Shown: piece after piece, positions 1 to 9,299 of the stretch
How positions within the stretch are numbered: position 1 is the stretch's first letter
Layout of the letters: the number at the start of each line of letters is the position of its first letter
Assembly (NCBI GenBank): GCA_964450955.1
Contig: CAYVFI010000015.1
Span: forward strand, 71,744 to 135,743
Direction: 5' to 3'
DNA: 64,000 nt
Source of the DNA: CAYNWT01 sp964450955
GTDB taxonomy: Bacteria > Planctomycetota > Planctomycetia > Planctomycetales > Planctomycetaceae
Made by a program: the position numbers and the translations under genes
The notes under the pieces: generated by a model
What the model was told of the DNA's origin: nothing
Databases searched by the model: none
What the model saw: the letters and a program-made list of their open reading frames with translations, nothing else

Positions 1-1077
1 AAATAACTTTAGTTCTCGAAATCATCAGCATTGATGACTTCACGTCCAGCTTTTGTACCCAGAGCCTGGAATACGTTTCGATCAATGTCCTGTCCGAATG
101 CGTGAACAGAACCGTCAGCTAGAACGAACTGAGCTGTCGCTGTGTGGCGACTACTTGGTGTCCAAATACCCCAGTGCCAGTCGCCCTGCTGAGGCATACA
201 AGCTGGAGAGTTCGGAGGCAGAAGTGTAGTCATACCTGAGAAGAACGGACGACCGTCTGCCCAACGAGTACCACCACGAGTGTGAGTGATCTCGTCGGCA
301 GTGAAGTGAGTCCGTCGAGTCGGATCGACAACTGCACGACACATGTCCGCGTCAGTGGCCTGATCTGCCAGAAGACCAGTTAGACCAGATACCAATGCGT
401 AAGCAGAAACAATTTCCTTGTTACCTACCGCAGTCGCCCCGATACCTTTGCAACGCTCGCCAATTGCGATTGTCATGCTGGTACCGTCGATGCAGTCATC
501 GATACCAAAGTTCGTGTAAGTTCCGAACAGACCGTCAATAACATCTCCACCCCAAGCTCGAGCAGCGTGCTGATCGTTGTTGTTGCGGATGTAGTTACCA
601 ATACAGAATCGGTAGTTGTTCTTGCCAAGTGGACCACTGACCTGAACGTCAGATGGGCAAATCAAACCAGGAATCTGTGCTCGCCATGGATCGAAACCGC
701 TAACCCATGGAGCTGGACCACCACGTGGGAAGTTACCGCCATCACGGTCGCGACCAGCCTGAATGTCTTTGTACAAAGGACCCTGCTCGAAGAACGGAGC
801 AAGCATCACGAAACCACTGGTTGAGTGGACAGTTGAGTTGCCACTGTTGCCGTTAGTACCGCCACGCATCTGGCAGAAAGTTTTGTGAACATCGTGGTAG
901 TTGTGCAGAGCAAGCCCAAGTTGTTTGAGGTTGTTCTTACATTGTGTGCGGCGGGCTGCCTCACGAGCCTGTTGCACAGCCGGCAACAGCAAAGCGATCA
1001 GAATTGCGATAATCGCAATCACGACCAGGAGTTCGATCAACGTGAAACCACGTTTGCGTCGAGCCAATTTCATGGAT
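1..1077. repeat. Long direct repeat, copy 1 (partner 1893-2969)
   Basis: Position n in this block matches n+1892 in the second block through the whole DUF1559 gene; all reading frames give the same translations, so the DNA appears identical in the stretch compared. The match stops about 4 bp upstream of the start codon, at the Shine-Dalgarno region, where upstream sequences diverge completely. The left end of this copy is beyond the window. Confidence 0.9.
9..1073 (-). CDS. DUF1559 prepilin-like protein, copy 1
   Basis: 354-aa protein starting with a type IV prepilin / type II pseudopilin leader: short basic stretch, then GFTLIE and a hydrophobic helix (about residues 9-30) running into QQAREAARR. 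The long C-terminal part is the planctomycete DUF1559 (SBP_bac_10-like) domain. DUF1559 proteins are highly expanded in Planctomycetes; processing by a prepilin peptidase and export are expected from the leader, but the molecular role is unknown. The start was set at the ATG just before the basic leader, preceded by a GGAGA-like site; the open frame continues upstream to 1238 without prepilin character. The protein is identical to that of 1901-2965. Its terminator would lie left of the window. Confidence 0.93.
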   Translation of the reverse strand: MKLARRKRGFTLIELLVVIAIIAILIALLLPAVQQAREAARRTQCKNNLKQLGLALHNYHDVHKTFCQMRGGTNGNSGNSTVHSTSGFVMLAPFFEQGPLYKDIQAGRDRDGGNFPRGGPAPWVSGFDPWRAQIPGLICPSDVQVSGPLGKNNYRFCIGNYIRNNNDQHAARAWGGDVIDGLFGTYTNFGIDDCIDGTSMTIAIGERCKGIGATAVGNKEIVSAYALVSGLTGLLADQATDADMCRAVVDPTRRTHFTADEITHTRGGTRWADGRPFFSGMTTLLPPNSPACMPQQGDWHWGIWTPSSRHTATAQFVLADGSVHAFGQDIDRNVFQALGTKAGREVINADDFEN

Positions 1078-1733
1078 TCTCCACTTCGAGTGTAAGGAAA
1101 GAAACGTATTCTAATTCTGATACGGCTTTGCCTGGCGCTCAGTACACAGCACCCCTCCCCATTTTTTGAAATAATTGAAATTACTTGTGGACAATTTTTA
1201 GTGTTCATACGAACCGTTTTCCACTTAACACTGGCCATCTTTTGAAGGCAAACACACAGGTTCTACAATGCGGAGCAGGCCGAAGTGAACGCCTGTGGCG
1301 GTCTCGGATTCCCGAACGCTGCACAGACAGAAGTGCCGGATTCTCAAAACTCAACAGACCAAGATGGAACCAGCGCCACACAACTGGTTCTACACGTAAG
1401 CAGGCTAAGGACCTCGCCGCCCATGCCAAGCTTGCGGCTGGCTTCTTGTTGCTGGGTCGATCTCGCGAACGGCGGGGAAGGGCGGCGAGTCCGTACGGCA
1501 TTGCGTGATGCATGGACGACAAACACACAGCTCGGCCTGTAAACGCCGGACCGCCGCCCGGTTACAGTCCGATCTTCGACCGCCACGTTTACCGGCGACC
1601 TCGTAAGTGTGCTTCCGTTGTCTATCCAATGAGCCCGGAACCGGCCAGCCGCAGGTTCGCTCAAGAGCCCCGATACCTGCCCGCTCTCATTGGCTGTTCG
1701 CGAGACAGTATGTGGCCAATAAAAAAAGCACGT

Positions 1734-1753
1734 CCTCGGACTAAAGTCCGAGG
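1734..1753. repeat. REP-like perfect hairpin
   Basis: An 8-bp perfect stem (CCTCGGAC / GTCCGAGG) closed by TAAA, with a run of seven A just upstream, so on the minus strand it would be followed by a T run. A similar hairpin (ctccgac-tttac-gtcgggg) lies at 16854-16872. It could be a dispersed intergenic hairpin or a second terminator for the minus-strand DUF1559 transcript. Confidence 0.5.
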
Positions 1754-1838
1754 CTATCGCATGTCGTTGCTCCGCAACTGAGACACTCCGAGAGAATCAG
1801 AAGATGCCGCCAGCCACAAAAATCCCAGAAGAACCAAT

Positions 1839-1872
1839 AAAAAAAGGGGGGTGAGCAGATTGCTCACCCCCC
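1839..1872 (-). terminator. Rho-independent terminator of DUF1559 copy 2
   Basis: Perfect 12-bp stem (GGGGGGTGAGCA / TGCTCACCCCCC, 1846-1857 and 1861-1872) with a 3-nt loop and seven A at 1839-1845, which read as a T tract on the minus strand. It lies about 30 bp downstream of the stop codon of the gene at 1901-2965. Confidence 0.85.
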
Positions 1873-1892
1873 GAGTCTTCAGCAACTAAAGC

Positions 1893-2969
1893 AAATAACT
1901 TTAGTTCTCGAAATCATCAGCATTGATGACTTCACGTCCAGCTTTTGTACCCAGAGCCTGGAATACGTTTCGATCAATGTCCTGTCCGAATGCGTGAACA
2001 GAACCGTCAGCTAGAACGAACTGAGCTGTCGCTGTGTGGCGACTACTTGGTGTCCAAATACCCCAGTGCCAGTCGCCCTGCTGAGGCATACAAGCTGGAG
2101 AGTTCGGAGGCAGAAGTGTAGTCATACCTGAGAAGAACGGACGACCGTCTGCCCAACGAGTACCACCACGAGTGTGAGTGATCTCGTCGGCAGTGAAGTG
2201 AGTCCGTCGAGTCGGATCGACAACTGCACGACACATGTCCGCGTCAGTGGCCTGATCTGCCAGAAGACCAGTTAGACCAGATACCAATGCGTAAGCAGAA
2301 ACAATTTCCTTGTTACCTACCGCAGTCGCCCCGATACCTTTGCAACGCTCGCCAATTGCGATTGTCATGCTGGTACCGTCGATGCAGTCATCGATACCAA
2401 AGTTCGTGTAAGTTCCGAACAGACCGTCAATAACATCTCCACCCCAAGCTCGAGCAGCGTGCTGATCGTTGTTGTTGCGGATGTAGTTACCAATACAGAA
2501 TCGGTAGTTGTTCTTGCCAAGTGGACCACTGACCTGAACGTCAGATGGGCAAATCAAACCAGGAATCTGTGCTCGCCATGGATCGAAACCGCTAACCCAT
2601 GGAGCTGGACCACCACGTGGGAAGTTACCGCCATCACGGTCGCGACCAGCCTGAATGTCTTTGTACAAAGGACCCTGCTCGAAGAACGGAGCAAGCATCA
2701 CGAAACCACTGGTTGAGTGGACAGTTGAGTTGCCACTGTTGCCGTTAGTACCGCCACGCATCTGGCAGAAAGTTTTGTGAACATCGTGGTAGTTGTGCAG
2801 AGCAAGCCCAAGTTGTTTGAGGTTGTTCTTACATTGTGTGCGGCGGGCTGCCTCACGAGCCTGTTGCACAGCCGGCAACAGCAAAGCGATCAGAATTGCG
2901 ATAATCGCAATCACGACCAGGAGTTCGATCAACGTGAAACCACGTTTGCGTCGAGCCAATTTCATGGAT
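1893..2969. repeat. Long direct repeat, copy 2 (partner 1-1077)
   Basis: Second block of the duplication holding the complete second DUF1559 gene. Lack of silent differences suggests either a very recent duplication or continuing gene conversion. The upstream regions of the two copies are unrelated, so the copies could be expressed differently. Confidence 0.9.
1901..2965 (-). CDS. DUF1559 prepilin-like protein, copy 2
   Basis: 354-aa protein identical to copy 1: GFTLIE prepilin leader and hydrophobic helix near the N-terminus, DUF1559 domain behind it. The start ATG is preceded by a GGGGA-type ribosome site that differs from copy 1. It is followed by a strong rho-independent terminator, so it forms its own transcription unit. 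Expected to be a secreted or surface pseudopilin-like protein; the function of the family is unknown. The upstream frame to 3034 gives no prepilin-like sequence and was excluded. Confidence 0.93.
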   Translation of the reverse strand: MKLARRKRGFTLIELLVVIAIIAILIALLLPAVQQAREAARRTQCKNNLKQLGLALHNYHDVHKTFCQMRGGTNGNSGNSTVHSTSGFVMLAPFFEQGPLYKDIQAGRDRDGGNFPRGGPAPWVSGFDPWRAQIPGLICPSDVQVSGPLGKNNYRFCIGNYIRNNNDQHAARAWGGDVIDGLFGTYTNFGIDDCIDGTSMTIAIGERCKGIGATAVGNKEIVSAYALVSGLTGLLADQATDADMCRAVVDPTRRTHFTADEITHTRGGTRWADGRPFFSGMTTLLPPNSPACMPQQGDWHWGIWTPSSRHTATAQFVLADGSVHAFGQDIDRNVFQALGTKAGREVINADDFEN

Positions 2970-3197
2970 TTTCCCCAAGATAAAGAAGAATACGTTTCGT
3001 GTTCCAGTACGGTTTCTTCGCTCCACAAATCCACTGCCGTACCAGGTTTTTTTCAGCCGGAACCAAAACTGAAGACAACCTACTGTGCAAAGAAATACAG
3101 AGAGTGGACAAACAGAAACTTCCTCGATCGTCAGAATCGTAAGTATCCCACTCAGTGAGTAAGCGGCATCACAAAAGCTGAATGCCTTCGGGAAAGC

Positions 3198-3571
3198 CAC
3201 TTCTTGAAATCACCCGCGTTGACAACTTCATGTTCAGCGTTTGTACCCAGAGCCTGAAACAGGTTTCGGTCGATGCCCCGCCCGAACCCGTGGACAGAAC
3301 TGTCGGCCAGCACGAACTGAGGTCGCAGTGTGGCGACGACCGGGTGTCCAACCGGGTCTTCTTGCTTTGTCAGGCGACTGACGACAAGACGGTTTAAAAC
3401 CCGACTGTGTCGTGCGGTTGTAGTCCAACCCAACGGACTCGCTTCACTGTCCACGCCCGGTGCCTCACTTGCCTGTTACACAGCAAGGCGATCACAGCAA
3501 GGCCGTCAGCATTGCGTTAGCCGCAACCAAATCCGGGAGTTCACCAACGACCACGTTCGCGCCGGTTTCAT
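3198..3571 (-). pseudogene. Decayed third DUF1559 gene with internal deletion and inversion
   Basis: Remnants of the same gene as its two neighbours. 3198-3350 matches the last ~50 codons (translation includes QFVLADSSVHGFG and DRNLFQALGT, against QFVLADGSVHAFG and DRNVFQALGT in the intact copies). About 3452-3571 matches the first codons, beginning with an ATG-AAA-CCG-GCG-CGA start but with an early stop. Between them, about 3351-3451 matches the middle of the gene (around CRAVVDPTRR) but in the opposite orientation. Most of the middle is missing. Not functional. Confidence 0.8.
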
Positions 3572-3892
3572 GTTCTCTCCGGAAAAATGTCATCAGACGC
3601 TTTTTTATTACGCCAACTGCGCCCGGCTATCCACAGACAAAATCGGCATTCGACCGCTTAGTCAGAATGTCCCGATAAAACCGCGTTGAATTACCGCGTA
3701 CAACCCCACTCGCAACACTGTCACCTATGAACACACTGGCAGTATTTATCGGATTCTTTGAAGCGCGATTCGGGGATCGTGGATATACTTGAAGGTGTCA
3801 GAGGTGGTCCTCGTCGTAGTCGCGTTTGGTCGGTTAGAACTCCTACCGGGTACCGTTCTTCGTCAGGCAGAAAAATCGCTCATGGAGGCGAA
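3572..3892. other. Intergenic region upstream of the sigma factor gene
   Basis: About 320 bp separating the DUF1559 pseudogene from the sigma factor gene. It should hold the sigma-factor promoter. The open frame of the sigma factor continues upstream to a TTG at 3758, but that part has no sigma-factor similarity. No other gene is visible. Confidence 0.5.
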
Positions 3893-4513
3893 TTGGAGAA
3901 CACGCAGGACAAAGCGATCAAAGAACACGGGCAGGCCGTGCTTGGTGAAGTTTTTGAAGACTTCAGCGACCGACTGTTGCGGATGATCGAGTTCCGTCTG
4001 GATCGTCGACTCTCAGGCCGTGTCGAACCAGAAGACGTGCTCCAGGAAGCCTACATCGAAACCTCTCGGCGCCTTGACGACTTCCTTAGCCGACCAGACG
4101 TATCGTTTTATGTCTGGGTTCGCCAGATCACCTGGCAGTGTTTGATTGCAATTCAACGGAGACACTTCGGCGAAAAACGATCACCCAGAAAAGAAGTTCG
4201 ATACGGAGCCGGTGGCGGTGGCCAAAGCCAGGCGACGTTCTCCATCGCGCGGCGGCTTGTGGGGCAGATGACCAGTCCAAGTCGAGTCGCGATGCGGGAA
4301 GAACAAATTCAAAGCCTGCGAATGGCGTTGGACGGAATGGACGACATGGACCGCGAGGTACTTGCCTTGCGTCACTTCGAACACATGACAAATACTGAAG
4401 TAGCGGAAACACTTAATCTCTCACCATCGGCTGCCAGCAACCGACATGTCCGAGCCCTGGCGCGACTGGGTGAGATACTTTCACAGATGGAAGACTTCGA
4501 CAGCAAAGACTGA
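3893..4513 (+). CDS. ECF-type RNA polymerase sigma factor
   Basis: About 206 aa. Region 2 is seen as RVEPEDVLQEAYIE followed by the FYVWVRQITWQ helix (promoter -10 recognition and core binding). Region 4 is the C-terminal helix-turn-helix LNLSPSAASNRHVRALARL, preceded by MDREVLALRHFE. It should direct RNA polymerase to a small set of promoters. The start is placed at a TTG with GGAGG five bases upstream (3884-3888), giving a usual length for planctomycete ECF factors; an upstream TTG at 3758 would add 45 residues of no visible similarity. It lies 17 bp before a membrane-anchored Ser/Thr kinase, a common planctomycete pair in which the kinase is thought to control the sigma factor. Confidence 0.9.
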   Translation: MENTQDKAIKEHGQAVLGEVFEDFSDRLLRMIEFRLDRRLSGRVEPEDVLQEAYIETSRRLDDFLSRPDVSFYVWVRQITWQCLIAIQRRHFGEKRSPRKEVRYGAGGGGQSQATFSIARRLVGQMTSPSRVAMREEQIQSLRMALDGMDDMDREVLALRHFEHMTNTEVAETLNLSPSAASNRHVRALARLGEILSQMEDFDSKD

Positions 4514-4530
4514 ATGATCGAAAACGCAAA

Positions 4531-7032
4531 ATGACCAATGACTCCGACCTGCTGGCTGAGATTGCTGAGGACTACACAGTCCGGCTGCGCAATGAGGATC
4601 AACCTTCGATCGACGTCTACGTCGACAAGCATCCCAGCCTGGCCGACGACATCCGCAAATTGTTGCCATCGATTCGCGCGATGGAACAACTAAGTCATCG
4701 GGAACACAGCGAACGCAAGTTTGAACGCAAAACCAAGCGACTGACCCTGGCGCCTGATGGGTTGCTTGGTGACTTCAAAATTCTCGGCGAAATTGGCCGC
4801 GGTGGAATGGGAGTCGTCTACGAAGCCGAGCAGCAGTCACTTAAGCGACGCGTCGCATTAAAAATTCTTGGCCCCACGATGGCCAGTTCGCCAAAGCAGC
4901 TGGCCAGGTTCCAAAGTGAAGCCAAAGCTGTCGCTAAGTTGCACCATACCAATATTGTCTCTGTCCACGGCGTTGGCGAACACGAAGGGCTGTACTACTA
5001 CGCCATGCAGTTGATCGACGGGATGACGCTCTCGGAAGCCATTGCCACAGCCGAACCAGATGGAGACTTCGTCACGCGGCACGGCGTTCTTGATTCTCAG
5101 GACGAACAGCTCCCACTAATCGAACGTCCCACAGACATTCGAGACCCGAAGCCGGCCACCAATACTACGCAACCGACCGACGAGACAACAGAAGTCCGGA
5201 CAAGCAACGATTCCACCAAGCCGCGCCAGCTAAATGACATCAACAGATCGCTCCACGCCGCCACACGTTGGAATGAAATCGCGCGACTGGGAGCAGACGT
5301 GGCCGACGCGCTGCATTACGCCCACTCCAGAGGGGTTCTCCACCGAGACATCAAGCCGTCCAACCTCATTCTCGACCGCGCAGGTGACATTTGGATTACC
5401 GACTTCGGGTTGGCACACCACGAAGACATGGACGGTGTGACGGCAACCGGTGACATTGTCGGAACCGTCCGCTACATGGCCCCCGAACAATTCGATGGGC
5501 AATTCGACGCCCGATGCGACACTTACGCTCTGGGTATGACCATCTACGAGATGCTGACTCTCCGCCCCGCCTTCAGCGGTCCTCCGAAGCAAATCATCAA
5601 GCTCAAGACCACATCGGTTCCACCAACTCCGCGATCAATCAATCCAGCCATCCCGCGCGACCTGGAAACAATCGTTCTGAAAGCCTGCGCACCAAACCCG
5701 GCCAAACGCTACGAAGCTCCGGACGAACTCGCGGCCGACCTGAGACGTTTCCTTGAAGACCGACCAATTCACGCCCGACGCGTCAGATGGCGAGAAAGAC
5801 TCTACCGCTGGGCCCGACGGAACCCACTCGCGGCAGCGCTTGGGCTGCTGTCTTTGGTTTCCGTGGCCTCCGCGTTCGCGGTCTTTGCGTTCTTTAACTT
5901 TGAGCTCCGCGAAAAAAACCGATCGCTTGAGGAACAGGAGCGACAGGCAGCTCACAAGACTCAGGTGGCCGAATCGTATGCCACGACATCTGGACAACTT
6001 GGCCTTGAGTACCAGCAACACGTGCGTGCGCAGATGGCTGCTGTGCAATACAGAGGTTTGCCTGAACCGATTACCTGGGAAATCGATACACAGCACCCGG
6101 TGTCGCTGGGCGTACTTTCGCAGTCAGATTTAGCCAGCCTAAGAAACCAGTTGGCATTCAGTCTTAGAATCGGAAACACCTACGGAGAGAAGCAGGGCAT
6201 CGAAGAAGCCGCGGCTCTTGAACTTGGAGGCGCCGGAGAAATTTTCCAAATGCTCGGCCAGCACGACGACGCAGCCAGGCAATATGTCGAAGCCGCCAAA
6301 CGGCTCAAGAACCTCTTAAAATCAAACAACACCGTTGCGCTGACCACATCGCTGGCACGCATGCATGCTCGGATCGAAGAAGTCCGACAACGGGTCGTCG
6401 ACCAAAAAATCATCCCGGAAGACGCTGGAGGTCAGACCGGAAAATCACTTATTCAGGATGACCCCGGAAACATTCTTACCTCTGAGGTCGAGGCCCAGTA
6501 TGAATTCGTCCGCGTCGTGCATTCGAATCACTACGCCATGCTCCAAAAACTGAATCGCCTGAACCTGATTGGTAAGGAACACGACACGATAGACCTGCCA
6601 GCCGAAGCCATTAACGACAACGATCTTGCAATCGGTTACCTCGCCGGACTGACCCGCGATTCAGACAACACCACCTACCGAATCCTGAGCGTTCGAATCC
6701 AGACGGATCGCGGGCGAATTGAACTCATCAGAGGCAAGAAAGAACGCGCGCTGGTGCATCTCAACAATGCGGCTCGGGATATCGGCGAGATGCTGTTTAA
6801 CAAAGAAACGCGTGAAATTCGATCCTCGTTGGCACTCGAACTAGCCTATGTACTTTGCCTCGCACCAGATGTTGTGCAGGACGTTCATAGGGATGACGTT
6901 TTCAGTAGTCTTGGTCAACTAATCGACAAACTAAAAACGCTTCAGGACAAAGACCGTCGAGCCAACCCGCGTTCTCGCGAGATCACAGCCATCGCAAAAG
7001 AACGGTTAAAACTGTACCAGGCAGCTAAGTAG
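4531..7032 (+). CDS. Membrane-anchored Ser/Thr protein kinase
   Basis: 833 aa. The N-terminal 60 residues are the short helical domain usual in kinases paired with ECF factors. The kinase domain runs about 82-410: Gly-rich loop GRGGMG (89-94), ATP lysine in VALK (K111), HRDIKPSN with HRD at 271-273, DFG at 291-293, MAPEQ. A polar insert of about 70 residues (174-245) separates the hinge from helix E. One membrane helix lies at about 432-456, followed by a long Gln/Glu-rich helical region and a TPR-like outer region of about 370 residues. The topology suggests a periplasmic sensor part and a cytoplasmic kinase. Immediately downstream of the ECF sigma factor, likely co-transcribed. Confidence 0.93.
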   Translation: MTNDSDLLAEIAEDYTVRLRNEDQPSIDVYVDKHPSLADDIRKLLPSIRAMEQLSHREHSERKFERKTKRLTLAPDGLLGDFKILGEIGRGGMGVVYEAEQQSLKRRVALKILGPTMASSPKQLARFQSEAKAVAKLHHTNIVSVHGVGEHEGLYYYAMQLIDGMTLSEAIATAEPDGDFVTRHGVLDSQDEQLPLIERPTDIRDPKPATNTTQPTDETTEVRTSNDSTKPRQLNDINRSLHAATRWNEIARLGADVADALHYAHSRGVLHRDIKPSNLILDRAGDIWITDFGLAHHEDMDGVTATGDIVGTVRYMAPEQFDGQFDARCDTYALGMTIYEMLTLRPAFSGPPKQIIKLKTTSVPPTPRSINPAIPRDLETIVLKACAPNPAKRYEAPDELAADLRRFLEDRPIHARRVRWRERLYRWARRNPLAAALGLLSLVSVASAFAVFAFFNFELREKNRSLEEQERQAAHKTQVAESYATTSGQLGLEYQQHVRAQMAAVQYRGLPEPITWEIDTQHPVSLGVLSQSDLASLRNQLAFSLRIGNTYGEKQGIEEAAALELGGAGEIFQMLGQHDDAARQYVEAAKRLKNLLKSNNTVALTTSLARMHARIEEVRQRVVDQKIIPEDAGGQTGKSLIQDDPGNILTSEVEAQYEFVRVVHSNHYAMLQKLNRLNLIGKEHDTIDLPAEAINDNDLAIGYLAGLTRDSDNTTYRILSVRIQTDRGRIELIRGKKERALVHLNNAARDIGEMLFNKETREIRSSLALELAYVLCLAPDVVQDVHRDDVFSSLGQLIDKLKTLQDKDRRANPRSREITAIAKERLKLYQAAK

Positions 7033-7318
7033 AACCAACGTGTCCAGGCTGAAAAGGGTTGCCCTACGACCGGACAAAGGACCCTGTTGCGAAAATTTCA
7101 ATCGCCGCGCGCGGACCACGCAACTTACTGCCAGCAAGCCCCAGTATTGGTGCGTTGACAAGTTGAGTGTCAGGCAGCAACGTAGCTGGCTGAGCCAACT
7201 GAACAACGTCACTGGCTGAGACCCTTAGCCAAGCCATTCAACGCATGGCGACAAAGTCCGCACCAGACCGGCTTAGGGCCTGCGTTGGCGACAAGTCAGT
7301 CGCTGCCGAATGCAGCAT

Positions 7319-8566
7319 TTACAGCTTCACAACCAGGCTGCTGGGTTCGGACTGGTTCATCCAGTCGATCACACCTTTGGCGGCGACCTGACCGCTGGCG
7401 AAGCAGGCCGTCAGCAAGTAACCGCCTGTTGGAGCCTCCCAGTCCAGCATCTCGCCCGCGCAGAATACGCCCGGAACTGCCTTCGTCATCAAGCGTTCGT
7501 CCAACGCGTCAAACCGAATACCACCAGCGGTGCTGATGGCTTCTGCCAATGGCCTGGTGCCCGTTAGCTCAATCGGAAGTGCCTTTATCGCTTCTGCCAA
7601 CCGGGCCGGCTGGTTCAAAGTGTCCGCGGCGAACTCACGCAGGAGTCCGGTTTGAACACCCTTAAGATTGGCTTTGCTTTTGAGATGCTTCGCAACCGTG
7701 CGAGAACCGCGCGGGATTGAAAGGCGTTCTGTGAGTTGTGTCAGACTACGGTCGGGCGCGAGATCCAGGGTAATTGTGGCGGAGCCGTGTTCCATAATCT
7801 CATCGCGAATCATGGCCGACGCGGCGTAAATGAGACTGCCCTCGAGACCATGCTGTGTGACGACACACGAACCCTGTCGCTGAAACGTCGTGCCGTCGGT
7901 CGCCGCAAATGAAAGGCCAACCGACTTCAGCGGTTCGCCCGCATTCCGCTCGCGAAAGTGATCACTCCACTTCACATGGAACCCGCAGTTGGCAGGCAAA
8001 AACGGCGCGACGTCGATTCCGCGTTCGGAAATGACCGAAATCCAATTCCCATCCGAACCGGTTACCGGCCAGCTGGCTCCACCCAAAGTCAAAACCGCTG
8101 CGTCGGCTTCGACAGCCGTGGAACCGTCCGGAGTTTCAAACAGCAGATGCGCATCCGTGTTCCAGCCCTGCCATCGATGTTGGGTTTCGAATTCCACGCC
8201 GGCGTTTTGCAGCCGTTCGATCCATCGCTGCAGCAGCGGGGCCGCCTTCAAATCTTTGGGGAACACACGTTTTGAGAACCCAACGAACGTTTCGAATCCC
8301 AGACGCGTGGCCCAGTTCCGCACGTCGTTCGGACCGAAGTCCTTAAGCCACGGCAGAACCGATTTCGCGTCGGGTCCGTATCGTGAGCAGAAAGTTTCAA
8401 AAGGCTCAGAGTGCGTCAGGTTCAGTCCACCCTTGCCGGCAATCAGGAACTTGCGACCAACCGACGCCTTTGCCTCAAACAGGCGGACACGAATGCCGCT
8501 CTGCGATAACACGTCGGCCGCCATCAAGCCCGCGGGGCCGCCGCCGATTACGGCCACTGTTTTCAT
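7319..8566 (-). CDS. FAD-dependent flavoprotein, HI0933/BaiN-like (TIGR03862 type)
   Basis: 415 aa. The N-terminus has the dinucleotide-binding motif VIGGGPAGLMAA, followed by GRKFLIAGKGGLNLTHSE, which is diagnostic of the HI0933-like flavoprotein family. The C-terminal AGEMLDWEAPTGGYLL completes the FAD site. The family includes BaiN, but most members have no proven substrate. The start is the ATG directly before the Rossmann strand; the upstream extension to 8629 lacks similarity. It is transcribed away from the secreted protease-like genes to the right and appears monocistronic. Confidence 0.88.
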   Translation of the reverse strand: MKTVAVIGGGPAGLMAADVLSQSGIRVRLFEAKASVGRKFLIAGKGGLNLTHSEPFETFCSRYGPDAKSVLPWLKDFGPNDVRNWATRLGFETFVGFSKRVFPKDLKAAPLLQRWIERLQNAGVEFETQHRWQGWNTDAHLLFETPDGSTAVEADAAVLTLGGASWPVTGSDGNWISVISERGIDVAPFLPANCGFHVKWSDHFRERNAGEPLKSVGLSFAATDGTTFQRQGSCVVTQHGLEGSLIYAASAMIRDEIMEHGSATITLDLAPDRSLTQLTERLSIPRGSRTVAKHLKSKANLKGVQTGLLREFAADTLNQPARLAEAIKALPIELTGTRPLAEAISTAGGIRFDALDERLMTKAVPGVFCAGEMLDWEAPTGGYLLTACFASGQVAAKGVIDWMNQSEPSSLVVKL

Positions 8567-8670
8567 CGCGTCTGAATTTCGAATCGTCTGAACGAGTAGG
8601 TGATGGCTGCAGGTTAGCAGGCTTTCCACCGACCGCCATCGATACCTAATTCTGCAGCAACGCGCACAAA

Positions 8671-8815
8671 AAAACGTTCGTCGGTCACAAAGACCGACGA
8701 ACGCGAAAATGCTGATGCGAGTGCGGGCCTTGAACTCACAGCAACCAACTTTAGTAAAGCAACCCGCGTGCCAAACTGAGCACGCATGAAATCAAAGGGT
8801 TTCGTGCAATTCACA
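8671..8815. repeat. Hairpin-bearing intergenic element, copy A
   Basis: It starts with a perfect 12-bp stem (CGTTCGTCGGTC 8675-8686 / GACCGACGAACG 8692-8703) with loop ACAAA, followed by GAGTGCGGGCCT, CCGCGTGCC and GAAATCAAAGG blocks. The same order of hairpin and blocks occurs at 9021-9172. Could be a duplicated regulatory RNA, a terminator pair or a dispersed repeat. Confidence 0.6.
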
Positions 8816-9020
8816 AGTTCTCCCTGATTCAGGAGACTGCAGCAGGCCGAAACACGCGCCGCATTTATCTTCAATCGAACCGTCGCGTGGACCTGTTGTG
8901 ACGGACTACCAGCGGCTGTCTGCGTTGAAGAATATCGAAACAGCCCCGGTTTCTGCCCGGCCCCGCTTCACTCACCAACGCGACAACGCTTTTAACATCG
9001 GACAGAACCAACCGCGCATG

Positions 9021-9172
9021 GAAAGACGCTCGCCGGTTCGAAAACCGACGAGCGTCGTTGTGCAATGCAAGTGCGGGCCTGTGACTCGCATCACAACAGC
9101 ACTTAATGCATGCCGCGTGCCGAACGGCGAAACTTTTTCAACCGACTCAGAATCAAAGGTTTTTGCGGTTCT
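9021..9172. repeat. Hairpin-bearing intergenic element, copy B
   Basis: Hairpin with 14-bp arms and one mismatch (GACGCTCGCCGGTT 9025-9038 / AACCGACGAGCGTC 9043-9056), followed by AAGTGCGGGCCT, CCGCGTGCC and GAATCAAAGG blocks in the same order as in copy A. The stem sequence differs from copy A but the shape is kept, which looks like compensated change. It lies upstream of the DUF1570 gene. Confidence 0.6.
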
Positions 9173-9299
9173 CGCCACGGACGTACCAGAACCAGTGCGT
9201 CGAAACGCTCGGCCCAACTGTTGCATGATGCAACCAATTGCGGCAAACCAAAACACACAGACAGTTGGAACCCACACTTCCCAAGCGCATGATGTGTTC

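Larger units (their letters stand above)
1074..1900. other. Intergenic region between the two DUF1559 genes
   Basis: About 830 bp without a convincing gene. It holds the upstream region of copy 1, a REP-like hairpin at 1734-1753 and the terminator of copy 2 at 1839-1872. Several short open frames are present but none has a recognisable product or a good start. Confidence 0.6.

Noticed and set aside
8898..9299. N-terminal extension of the DUF1570 protein
   Set aside because: The frame is open but covers the duplicated hairpin element and lacks similarity; the ATG at 9300 gives a normal signal peptide.
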